A stretch of 64,000 nt of DNA, taken from positions 2,351,057 through 2,415,056 of the forward strand of contig KB445791.1 in NCBI GenBank assembly GCA_000320605.2, read 5' to 3'. This document shows, in pieces, positions 10,685 through 21,441 of this stretch (its first letter is position 1; each line of letters begins with the position of its first letter). The stretch comes from Gelatoporia subvermispora B. Its lineage: Eukaryota; Basidiomycota; Agaricomycetes; Polyporales; Gelatoporiaceae. The translations under genes and the position numbers were made by a program. The notes beneath the pieces are model-generated. The model saw nothing but the letters and a program-made list of their open reading frames with translations. It did no database searches and had not been told where the DNA came from.

Positions 10685-11475
10685 ATGTCTTCCAACGTTA
10701 ACCCTCCCGCTCCTCACGGCTCGTGAGTATCCTTGTCAACTATGCCCCTGAAGGTGTAAATGTGTTCAACTGGAACATAGTAGCGACGCACGCTTTGAGA
10801 CCACCGCTGCGTGGCAAGCCGCAGAGGCATCCACTGGCAAGCTTGCACATGAGGTCGAGCAGAACGCCAATAAGCTCCAGTATGCAGCACACGAAGCTGC
10901 GGGACAAGCACAAGTGTGTGGTCTCACTTCGGCACAGTTTTTCATTGAACCTAATACACACATATCAGGTGAAGGAGCCTGAGGTTGTCTCTTCTGTCAA
11001 CCAGCTAGAGGCAGGCCTCGCGGGCAAGACGAACGCTGCTGCAGCTCAGGGCAAGTACGACGTGGAATCTGCCAAGGCGACAGGAGCAAGCTACCTGGAG
11101 CAGGCGAGGAACATTGCGTCGAGTGCCATTCAGACAGCACAGGTAAGATTCATTCCCAATTGAGTCGTTGCGCTGTAGACTAACGTCCCGGTATAGTCCA
11201 TGATTCCTGAGTCAGCGACCACGGCCGCTTCCACCGCCGTGCAGACTGGCAAGGAGTACCTTGCATCTGCTCAAGCCGCTGCACAGCCTACAGTCGAGAA
11301 GGCGAAGAACTACGTTGCTGGCACGGCACCGGCCTCTGATACCTTAGCTTCCGTGGAGTCGAGGCCAAACGAGCCGCCTGCCACGACGGCACCATTCGAG
11401 TCTGGTCCTCATGTCGTCGCAAGCCCATACCCTCAAACGACGACGGGTCAATCCGTGAAGATCGCTGAGCTTTAG
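10685..11475 (+). CDS. LEA-like hydrophilic stress protein
   Basis: Four exons (10685-10722, 10781-10913, 10969-11142, 11197-11475) encode 207 residues. The protein is rich in Ala, Gln, Glu, Lys and Thr and has no membrane segment or Cys. Repeating stretches such as TGKLAHEVEQNANKLQYAAHEAAGQAQ-type heptads, and later TGKEYLASAQAAAQ and VEKAKNYVAG, resemble the amphipathic 11-mers of late-embryogenesis-abundant proteins. Such proteins are natively disordered and protect against desiccation, heat or salt. The upstream CRE and TATA box fit a stress-induced gene. The family assignment rests on composition and repeat style, so the exact family is uncertain. Confidence 0.7.
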
Positions 11476-11736
11476 AATGCAGATGTGCATGATGTGTCAT
11501 TTTCCGAAGGATCTTGTATTATATGGCGATTAATTGTATGATTAGTTTCGGGCAGTTGTCGCATACCCAGTTCGATAAGATTGGCGTGATTTATTGAATC
11601 CAACAACATATGTTGCGCTATTCCAGTCCGTCGCCAACCCAACTTGCTTCCGATGATGGAGTGTACGCATCGCGTTCTGTTTACTTCCCTGCGACCGCGT
11701 TCTTGCCTAGTAGGTCCAGCTTCGCGAGATGAGACA

Positions 11737-13700
11737 TTACAAGCTATCGATGGCAGTTGCATACGCCAGCTCTTGCCCCACCAGAATCCTCATTGGCAAT
11801 GCACCCCTGCGTCCACTCATGCAGTAAGTCAGACTACCACTGACAAGGCGCACCTTTCGGGCAGTGTCTCGGTGGATCTTCCACAGCCAGCGTGATGTCC
11901 TGACTGAGTTGCAAGGCGACATCGGGAACCACTCGACCTCCTCCAAAGTGGGGCATTGCTCGCCCATACAGCGCACCAGCCTCGCCACCAGATTTTCGTG
12001 CCGCACTTCCCATGCACGCACGAGTAAGGACGGATCGTCTTTATGAGCGTCAAGATCGAAATCCTCGCCGAGTTGCTGCCGTAGTGCTGTTTCCAATCGC
12101 TCGGCATCCTCCGAGCCGTATATCCTGCGCGAAGGCCAATGTGTGAGCATCTTCAACTGCAGGCCGGGGTCCCTCGTGAGCTTCCGCGTCGGATTCTTCG
12201 GCTTCGTCATGTGAGGCCCCTACAGGCGGTATGGTGCTATCCAGCACCGCGCAATCGATGTAAGGATGGTGGAGATTGAAGCCACGCCACGAGTCCGTCT
12301 CAGTCTCGTTCCAGCTGATAGCCAACTTGCGCAGATTAGTCCAGTCTGCTAGACGTGGCCCGATGGCTTCCTGTGCCACACTGAGTCGATGACACGCTGA
12401 AACCAGGTTCCCGGAACAACTCACCATTATAGATTCTACTGAATCATCCCAATGCACACCCTGGTGAGCCAGGCGCAGCTCTTCTATGAACGGGAATCTG
12501 CTGGCCATAGTGAAGAAGTCTTGTATAACGAGATGCTCCTCAACCTCTGGCTCGATGTCTTCGCTGTCTCGCAGGTTCAATGCAAGGCCTGTCGTCATGT
12601 ACCGTGGTTCAGGGGAGCCGAGCGAAGAATCCCACCGGGTATATTCAGCCTTGAGGGGCGTGCGGGAAAACGCGAACGCGGTCAAGCAAAGAAGAGTTTC
12701 TGACGTATCCTCCGGCACTATCAAGGAGGAATGGAAATCAATTTCATCGTATTCAACGTCCTGGCTTGAAACTGGCGAAGTCCAGCCCGATCCAAAAATG
12801 TAAGTCTTGCTTGTGTGAGGCTTCCAGGTACCGGTGCCTTCAATGAGCTTGATCAGTGCGTCAAAGCGCAGGTATGCCGGTCCCCGAAAGCGCACGTTGA
12901 CTTCGAGCAGTGTCGGGTGCCTGTGGACGAAGCGATACACAGAGTCCTTGGAACATGCCGCGTTGCCCAAGGTGAAGACCCGGAGATTCGGGAACCGCAA
13001 TTGCTCGACTTGCGAGGCCCACCAGCTTTTCGGAGCACTATCGTGAATTGCCAGAGTGGCCAAAGAACGGAAGGTCCCCGGGAGAGACGGGGGAGGAGCG
13101 CCAATGGTGCTGTGCACACTGTAGATCCTAAGACGTAGCGTCTCGAGCTCTGGCCAATATTCGGCAGACGGGAAGGTCGCGAACGAGCTCCATGCAATCT
13201 GCAACTCGTTGAGATGTGGTGCTTTCTTCAGGAAGGCCAGATTGGTCGAGTTTGCCACTGCTTGCCAGCATGTGAAGGAGCGCAAGTCCACAAAGGGAAA
13301 CCCCTGCACAGCACTCCTCTTGTATGGATCAGAGATTCGTTTGATTCGTTGCAAATATTTCTCATTCAAACTGCCGACTTGAATAGATCTGATGGTCCCG
13401 GTTCAACGCTGAGCCACTGTGCACTACAGGAAAGCGTACGCACCGAACCCAGCGGGCCTTGTCCCCTGATTGTGTGCGGTAGTGTTTGATAAGTTTGCGG
13501 ACGCTAGAGTAGCTCGGAGCAATGACGGATCGTGATAGCAATGGCGATGCGAAATGGTGCAGGCGGCGGTTGATTCTTGACAGCACAAAGAGTATTATGA
13601 AAGGGGTTGGTTTATCTTTCTGTTTTCCGAAGTAGTCAAGAATGTCGAGCAAGAGCTCATCCGGGAGATCAGCAAGAGAAGCTCTATGAGCGAGATCCAT
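11737..13700 (-). CDS. F-box protein with LRR-like C-terminal region
   Basis: Three exons (13700-13444, 13370-12224, 12156-11737) encode about 607 residues. The F-box is at residues 8-55 (LADLPDELLLDILDYF followed by LSRINRRLHHFASPLL). The remainder has repeated leucine patterns (LRSFTCW, LNELQIAW, LETLRLRIY, LRVFTLGNA, LRKLAISW) spaced as in degenerate leucine-rich repeats. F-box proteins recruit substrates to SCF ubiquitin ligases through SKP1; this type is greatly expanded in mushrooms and its substrates are unknown. The second intron (12157-12223) was placed to restore the conserved-looking frame, and the 3' end is the least certain part. Confidence 0.82.
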
Positions 13701-14398
13701 GGTAAATCAGGACTATCGATAGTGCCGTCTCAGCAAGCTATGTTCGCAGACCGATACATATACATAGCCGGGTGGCGGGGTTCGCGGCGCCACGCAAACT
13801 TTACGATCGACGCGTCGCGTAGTGTCACGGTGAGCCCGTGACATCTCGTGTGCTTGACTTGTGTATGCAAAGCTCATTCTCTACCTGAGGAATGCATAGA
13901 AAAGAGAGCTCCCTAGTCTGGACTAAGCTGCTGGATGTAGTAGTGACACCTGCATCTTTTTGCGCTCAAGCAACAGCTGCGGCTTCCATGAGTCCCGGAT
14001 ACATGACGTCACAGCCAGGACGCGTGACTGATCGCGTTCTATGACGCGTTCTGACGCCGCGACGCATCTTGCCGCGTAGCAGCACGGTTACCCGTTGGGA
14101 GAAGTACCCATGAGCCACAGCCGGTTGCTTCCCCTTCCAACCCGTATGGGCTCATCATTGCTATAAAATTATACAATCACCGAGAAAGACTGTCTAGTTC
14201 CGCAGGCCACATTGGTCAGTGTGTTAAATAATACATTCTAGTATTTATATGCGATAATGTAATAGAGGTCATTGCAGCGTGCTGCAACTGCAGGTGTCTG
14301 CTCAGGACGTCGATGTAGTTTTCATACAAGACAGAGTGCAAGGAGTGTGTGACTATCGGAAGCGTCCAAGATCCAATGTGATATAAGCGCGAGTGCGA
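13701..14398. other. Intergenic region upstream of the F-box gene
   Basis: No gene is seen in about 700 bases. A TGACGTCA palindrome sits at 14004-14011, and an imperfect inverted pair (CCATGAGCC near 14109, GGGCTCAT near 14148) lies beside it. The distal end is the 3' flank of the MFS gene. Confidence 0.5.
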
Positions 14399-16708
14399 TT
14401 ACGTCGTCTTCTCTGCGTGCTTGCTCATAGCTCTGATACGTTTCCCATACTTCCAGAACACCCAAATGCTGCAACAACATGCATCAATAAATCGTTACGA
14501 GCATTTCGTGAAGCAATGCCAATGAGACTCACGAGGGACAACCGACGCCCACCGCGAAGGCGGCGAGAATGACACTGCCTTTGCCGTATCCAAGAGCATT
14601 AAACATAGCCTGCGCGAAAAGTGGGAATCCAAATCCAGCAAGCGAGCGGAAACATGATACTGCCGCCAGAGCTGTCATTGAGGGTATGTCAGGTTGGAGC
14701 CTCGTTCATCCAGTTGCATCGATCCTTACCTGAAGCAGCGTATGCGGTGAATGCATCAATGACATATGTTTGCATCCCTTGGAACACAAGAATGATTCCG
14801 GCGCCGATCAACGCGAAACCCTATCTTGCGGGTTCAGTATTTGTTCGTAAAGTAAGCCGCGAGCACTCAACTATGTCCGGTACGAGCCAGAAGACGTGTT
14901 CCTGTGACCCCCATCCTACCATCAACAGGCCAATCGGCAGGAGTAACGTCCCGGGCATTACACATGCTGAATGAGTTATGAGCTGAAATTGTCTGGGTCG
15001 ATACTGGAAAGACAGACTTACGCAGTCGGAACTCTGGTTCGCCAATACCGTCGTTACGCTTCTTCAGGTAAATATAGACTTTGTCCAGATAGTATGCATT
15101 TGCTTGAGAGGCAATAGTGAGACCTGGCGTTCTCAATCAGTACGTACGACAGGTCTTCATTGTCAGGTGAGCGTACCGACGCCAAGGGAAATGTAATGCA
15201 ATCCCGCGATACCAACCTCCTCATGGTAGACGTCGGCAAAGATAGCCGGCATGACGGTAAGGACCACTAGGCGATCATCAGTGGACATTGCAGTGAGAAG
15301 CTGGGATACCGACAATAGACAACTCCGTACACGAACGCAAGGTAAATGCCGAGGAGCTGGATCATCGGCTCTTGGAAGAACAGTTGGAATGGACGGAAGA
15401 CGGCTCTCTTCATGAGGTCCTTCCAGCTGAGGTCCGAAAGGGTAAGTCAAATGCTACTTGAAAAGCGAAGACGACGTACTTTTCTTTCTGGCCTGTCTCG
15501 TGTACTGTTCGGATCGGACGTACGCCACCTTTCTCGATGCTCATACTCGCTCGCAGCGCTTTCGCTCGTTTTAGCAGTAGTTTAGGCGCAAAGGCTAAAG
15601 GACAGAGTGTCAGGTGACGCCAGACAGAAGACTGATGCACGCACTTTCTCTGAGGAACAGGAAACCCAACACTTGGATGATGCCGGAGATGATACTCGTC
15701 GACCAGAAGACCCAACGCCAAGTGGAGCGCTCTGCGATCCATGCGCCCGCAACGGGGCCAATGGCCGGTCCGAGCAATGGTGCAAGCGAATAGATAGCAA
15801 TAGCTTGTCCACGCTCCTCGGGAGCCCATAAGTCCGCTAGAACTGCCCCTCCGACCTATGAGAAACGTAAGTCAGAGATGAATGTGTGGGCGATGTAGAT
15901 AAAAGCGCACCGATAGTGGCGCACTACCACCGATGCCGCTAATAAAGCGGAATGCAATTAATTGCCCTTGAGTTTGGGCGAAGCCGCAACCAAGGTTCCA
16001 CGCTGTCCCAAGGGTGAGCTCTTGGAAAAACTCGCCCATTGATGACTGCATTACCCAGGAAAAATATGTTTGACGTGTGCAAGATAATTGTCCGGCCGTA
16101 CACCTCACTAAGTGGGCCCAGGAATAGAGGGCCGACAGCTAATGGGTACCGATACCAAGTTAGTAGAGCCAAGACATAGGGATAACGAGTGACACCCACT
16201 GTAACCGAGGAGGAAAACGGAGATTGTGAGGGCGATCTCCACGGTGCTTGTGATATGAAAGTCTTGCGCAATTTGCTCTGCTGCTGGAGCGACCATTGAA
16301 GACGAGATCGGAGAGATGAAAGTGTATAGAGAGACCGTGAGTGCTGCTGCCCATTTCATCGTCTTGGACCAGCTTTCAGTGAAGGCATATCAGTATGCGA
16401 ACGCGAAGAGTGCAAATGACCCACTTTCTGGGATTACCGGGATCCTGATCGCCATCCCAGTCCACGATTATCGGTGCGTCATCCCCTGGCCTTTGAGAGG
16501 TGAGGGTCTCGGACTCGGATAATTCTCCTTTTGATGGTTGTACCTTCAGGACGTCGGCGGCCTTGCGGAGGCTCGTGGTCCGGAGAGTAGCGTCGCTCTG
16601 CACTTCTTTGAGAAGTCCGGCGTCATCACGGGCAGAGGTCCCTAGAGAGGAGTCGCTACGCTGAAGAGAGAGCTCCTGAGTTAGAATAATCTCTGGGGGA
16701 GGAGACAT
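14399..16708 (-). CDS. MFS transporter, DHA1 drug/polyamine-resistance type
   Basis: This multi-exon gene has early exons at 16708-16425, 16372-16200, 16138-16055 and from 16002. It begins with a hydrophilic N-terminus of about 95 residues ending in DPGNPRNWS, the classic entry to this family. TM1 follows (WAAALTVSLYTFISPISSSMVAPA), then the loop motif GPLSEVYGR, FNLGCGFAQ-like TM4, FRFISGIGGSAPL, and VGGAVLADLWAPEERGQAIAIYSLAPLLGPAIGPVAGAWI around the middle. The C-terminal half has further membrane segments and ends KRIRAMSKHAEKTT. The family exports drugs or polyamines by proton antiport at the plasma membrane; the substrate cannot be read from sequence. At least ten short introns are present, and those in the C-terminal half were not all fixed to the base. 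Confidence 0.9.
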
Positions 16709-17114
16709 ATTTGCGAATGGCGAGGAGCGAACGCGGAGTAAAACCTACAAGGGTTTTATACGGATGGGGTGACAGCGCTCACATTTATGGCGAAGAGAAG
16801 ACTGGAGTGGGCCGATGGATTTAAGAAGGAAGATTGCGGTGCGTTGATGGACACTCATAGCTGGAGAGGTATTCAATCCCGTGAGACTGGTGCCGTGCTG
16901 GCTCTGGGTTGCAGCAAGTCATGGTCAATGACGAGAGCGCGAACACTACCTGCCATTCTCGGTACTGGTGCCTGCCTATCCCGGAGCGCGCACCGATCTA
17001 CCCCAGATAGACGCGCGTTACATCGCGACGGATCTCTCCCGCTCCGGCCTGCTGCGCTCACCGCCACTCTCTTCTGCTCACAACCATCGCAACCAGCGCA
17101 ACCAAATCGCAAAT
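16709..17114. other. Bidirectional promoter region
   Basis: This region of about 400 bases separates the divergent starts of the MFS transporter (minus) and the Gly-rich small protein (plus). A TTTTATA-like A/T patch lies close to the MFS start near 16754. No gene is seen. Confidence 0.45.
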
Positions 17115-18094
17115 ATGGTATGTCTACCCATGAGTCTATGCGATGCACACACCATCTCATCGCCGATAGGACTCTTTCATGAACATGGCCAAGCAAGGCT
17201 ACGAGGCTTACGAGCGTTCACATTGTAAGATTCGCCGACCTGCCACTCATCCGTCTACATCAACCGAACAGTATTGTTACACACTCCTGCTTACTTATCC
17301 CCCTCTTTCAGCCGATGTGTCCAGGACTGGTGGCCAGGAGTACAACTCGCCTCATCAATCCGGCCAAGGTGGCCAGCCCCTGGGCTATGGCCGCCCGCAA
17401 TGTACGTGATCGCCCTTCCTTCTTGAATTGTCTTAATGAACTCTGGCCATTTCATATATGTAGTCAACGAAGATGAGGTGGTCAACACGGCCAGCCAGCA
17501 CGGCTCGGGCGATAGCTCCCTCTTCTCCGGCGCTCTTAGCTACGTATCTCAGAACCAGGTTCGCATTTAACCTTATACGTGATGCGACCCATTCATTCTG
17601 ACCGGTGGCATCTAGCACGAGCATGAGCAGCCTGTGGACGAGCAGCATGTTCAGGATGCCCACCGCGTGGCATACCAGGAGGGTGCTGCTGGCAACCTCA
17701 GCGCCCCGTCGATGGGCAGTGCTGCGGCCATGCAGGTGCGCTAACACGACCATCTGGCATTGCGTTGTGAAACGTAACCTATATCTACAGATTATGAAGC
17801 AGTTCACCTCTGGTGGTGGCGGCGGTGGATCGCAGTCGCAGCTCATCAGCCTCGCCATGGCGGAGGCTTCCAAACTTTTCGAGTCAGCCGGTGGTGCGGC
17901 CTCAGGAAACAAGCAGGATGCGGTCAATGGTGCAGCTATGACAGTCATGAAGCTAATTGTGCAGTCCAAGTTCAGCGGCGCGATCGGCGGTGGCAATAGT
18001 GGTGGTTTGAGTGGTTTGATGGGACTGGTGAGTATTGCGGTTGACTGTAATCCGGCACTGACGTCACAACCACAAGGCTTCCAAGTTTGTGTAA
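17115..18094 (+). CDS. Small conserved fungal Gly/Ala/Gln-rich protein of unknown function
   Basis: Seven exons (17115-17117, 17170-17224, 17312-17401, 17464-17558, 17616-17735, 17791-18027, 18077-18094) encode 205 residues. The first coding exon is just the ATG, giving MDSFMNMAKQGYEAY after splicing. A middle part rich in His/Gln (residues 50-125) has NTASQHGSGDSSLFSGALSYV. The C-terminal half is the best conserved-looking: MKQFTSG, a run of six Gly, SQSQLISLAMAEASKLFESAGG, NKQDAVNGAAMTVMKLIVQSKFS, ending SGLMGLASKFV. I recognise this as a family shared by many fungi, but no function is known to me. No signal peptide or membrane segment is visible. Confidence 0.82.
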
Positions 18095-18709
18095 CTTTGA
18101 CACTATTTTGTGGTCTTCTGTCGCACATATCAGCGGTAGAGTGTAATCATGCTTGCTCCTCTCGAGGAACGTGACATCGTCGGACAAATTCAACGGTTTT
18201 TTGGTATTGTTGTCTGAACGGTGAAACACTCCTAGTATCATTAAGAATCGTTTTCAGACCCATAGTCATGGGGATCACCGATTCAGCACGACAAAATGGA
18301 TTACTTTGGCACTTGACGGTGTGAGACATAGTTGGGCACCGATGACCTGTCTCACGTGTTGAGCTATAATGTAATCACAGGTGAGCAGGTTCAACACGCC
18401 GCCAAACGTTCTGTGCATCATGTGTCTTCATTGAGGGGGAGTCGTTGTCCTGACCAGCACAACTTGAACTGACCGTACGGTACACCACCCAAGATCATCC
18501 TCAACACTCATTAAACCTACTTGAAGTCCGCTTCCTAGTCATCGAGCTTCACAGTGCACGCAGCTTTAATTATATGGTACATACATCCACAAACGCACAA
18601 GACAGGCAACAATAGGAAGTATATTAGGATACGAACGCAAACGGAGTCACCGAGCCTGCGGAACGCGGGCTTTCTCACAGCGGCTCTCCCTCGGATGTAG
18701 TCCACCTAG
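18095..18709. other. Convergent intergenic region next to HD1
   Basis: About 600 bases lie between the stop of the Gly-rich protein gene and the stop of HD1. It is A/T-richer than neighbouring coding DNA. No gene, repeat or RNA is recognised. Confidence 0.5.
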
Positions 18710-21061
18710 TCAGCTAACTTGCCAAAGAGACCCCTCGTGGTGGTGGTCGTGTGCGTTAATAATCGGTGCGTACAGAGATGGAGGGTGTGCAGCGCATTGG
18801 GATGGTAGAAATTTATCGATAACGAGCGATTGGTCATGGTCTGAGGTCCTGATTTCAGCATCCGGTGCCGGCGGACATGCTGGAGAAACATCCAGCTCGC
18901 CGAGTCGACTCGCCGGGTTCAGCATTGCCTGCTCTGTTGCCGTCACCGGTGTGTCGTGGAGAATTGGTGACGGCGATCGACAAGAGGAAGACCACGTATA
19001 AGCTAGCGCGCCGAGCTCTGAGTAGAAATTGGATGAAGCGCTGACTGTGCTCAATATAGAATCACAGTCACTGCCTAAGATAGTTTGCAGAAAATCCTGG
19101 AGGCCAGTTGTTGGTGTCATCGACGGCAACGTGGTCACATCAGCTGACGGAGGGTGTGTAGCTTCCCAGTCATTCTTGAAGTCGAAGAGCTGTGAGGAGT
19201 CTTGACAAAGAAGTTGAGTCATGTCCCGTATGTTGCCTAGGTAGGATCAACTCACCGGTGGGTTGCGATGAACAATTTTGACTATAGATCCCCAGTGAAC
19301 ACCAGTCATAGAAATTCTCAACGTCCAATAACGATGTTGGCCCCAGATCTTCATCTACATGAGCTTGGGTCATAGAAAGCATTGGGAGAGCCCAGGAGCT
19401 TGTGGAATTAGTATCCTGTTGCTTTCCGACCTATATATCTCATAAATCCATCCGTGTGGTAAATGCATGTAACTTTACTTACCACCTGGTGCGTTTCCGC
19501 CTCCACAATTAGGCCGTCATCATGAGCATCATCAAGCCTTCGCTCAAGGCCAGTAGATAGGCCGGTCGGACGAGAAGCATGAACGGACGATAGTGGTATC
19601 TGCTTTGAATTTGCTCGTAACGATCCATGCACATCATCATCGAGATCCGTTAAGCCGACGGACACAGATGCATCCGTTAGAGCAGCGGAGTGGTGAGATC
19701 TAAAGAAGCCATTTGTGAACGGGTGCCAGGTACAGATCGCGGAATCTTACCGTTTTTCTCCAACCCGAAAATATGCCATGGATTCTGGAGAGCCGGAATC
19801 CTCGTAAGACCCCCGTTCGTCCGGGGTGCCCGTTAAATACCCGTAGTATGAGTGAAGTTCACTTTCAGGGATAATCGTCATGCTAGGCATCAATTGGCTA
19901 GATCGGAGATTGACAAGAACTCACAGATCTTGGGTCATGTATGGAGAACTGTTTTGATGCGACTCGAGTACGCTAGATCCCACTTGTGGCTCAGACAGCC
20001 GACGTCTGAACGCTACTCTTCGGCTGTCATCACATATCCCACGCTTTCTTTTCAGCTTGCCAGGCTCGTCTGATTTACAGTTCGAGGGAGACCAGACGCG
20101 ATCGCACTCCGGATTGCTACCATCGAAGCGGTCAGACTCAATCATTAGGTTCGCTGCGTTGCTTACCGAGCGCCCGATCCTTGATCATGACCATTCACCC
20201 CGTGGTGAGAGTAATCACGACATGGCGACTTTTGAGACGATCTTTCATTGTGGCCAATTGGCTTTACAAGCGCCTGGGCGATAACCTCAGCAGAATCGTT
20301 GAGTTCCGACTGGTCGCGTTCACAGAACATGCGATACACATTGTCCTGGATGGATTCGAACTGGGCGGCTAATGGTTGGTCGTGTTTGCCGGTAAAGGCT
20401 ATGGTTGCATCATCTATGATCCTCCGACGTGAACCTCGAAAATGTCCTCTACAGAGCGAGGTCCATCCGATCTTCCGTCTAGTCGTCTTGAACCATTGCG
20501 ATACTGCAGACAACGGGATACCGTAGCACTGGGCGAGGTGAAGTCGAACAGAGTCTGATGGGTATGGATTGTTCAGGTTCACCATGAGCCAAGATAATGC
20601 GACTAGCAGTATGCGGTGATCAGGCGCCAATGGTCACAGGGAAGAATTACACACGCACCCTCTTCGAAACTACTCGTACAGATATCAGGCATGTGAGGTC
20701 TTAGATGTCTGCTGTCCTCGATGTTGAAACAAACAGCGGGTGGATCATCGGAAATAGACATGCGAGACAGCATTGATTGGGCTTCGTCCATGAGCTTTTC
20801 AGTGAGTTGCTCGCGATCAGCGCTCAACTGATGGAATGTCGAAGCATATATGGCCAATCTCGAGTACGTTGTTTGTGCCAGGGACATGGTTGCGACATCC
20901 AGACGGCCGGATGTGAACATTACAACGATATCGGAGTGAAGTCTCAGCCAGTCGCCGCAGAAGGTCTCGAGGGTCGTGGAGCCGGATATGACTGCGGCAA
21001 GGAAGTCATCGTAAGAACGAAGGAGTCTCTGTTGTATTGAGGATATCATCGACAGAGGCAT
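18710..21061 (-). CDS. HD1: HD1 (TALE-type) homeodomain mating-type transcription factor
   Basis: Seven exons (21061-20659, 20602-20167, 20116-19925, 19882-19751, 19699-19483, 19430-19256, 19200-18710) encode 681 residues. Residues 5-110 are the N-terminal specificity/dimerisation region (RLLRSYDDFLAAV, later LAQTTYSRLAIYASTF). The homeodomain ends at about 182 and has NPYPS, the TALE-type extra loop, and helix 3 as VSQWFKTTRRKIGW. The residue at homeodomain position 51 is Thr174 instead of Asn. A basic cluster, KLKRKRG, follows and can serve as a nuclear signal; the C-terminal half is Ser/Pro/Asp-rich. HD1 pairs with a non-self HD2 after mating and switches on dikaryon development. It is transcribed away from HD2. 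Confidence 0.95.
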
Positions 21062-21441
21062 GAATGAGACGAGGTCGAGGAGTGAATGATAGAAAAATTG
21101 AGCCTTCGAAGGCCGCAGCCGGAGATCTTGAGTACATGTGTCGGAGCGGCACCTTCATAAATCGCCAGAAGTGGCTAACAAAACACAGTAAATATTTGCG
21201 AGGAAGTGACTCTCGCGTCACGGTTGTGCATCACGTTCCTACGAGTCAGTACGATGCCTTACACAAACCGTCTGTCTTTTCCAGACTTTTTATCAGGTAA
21301 TGGTTCAGACATTATTCAAAGCTGGAAGGAGGCAACAACGTGAAAAACTCTATGTCTAGCCCGTCGTGACATGAGTTCGAGTGAACCTGAGACAGCCTAA
21401 GACACACTATCAGGCGCTTGGTGTAGTGTTTTCGGAGAACA
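21062..21441. promoter_or_regulatory. Bidirectional HD1-HD2 promoter
   Basis: The 380 bases between the two divergent start codons must carry both promoters, the standard layout of basidiomycete HD pairs. I see no clear TATA box or previously known operator in it. Confidence 0.7.

Noticed and set aside
14105..14155. Imperfect inverted repeat upstream of the F-box gene as a terminator or transposon end
   Set aside because: The matching arms are only 7-8 bases, within chance expectation for this length of spacer.
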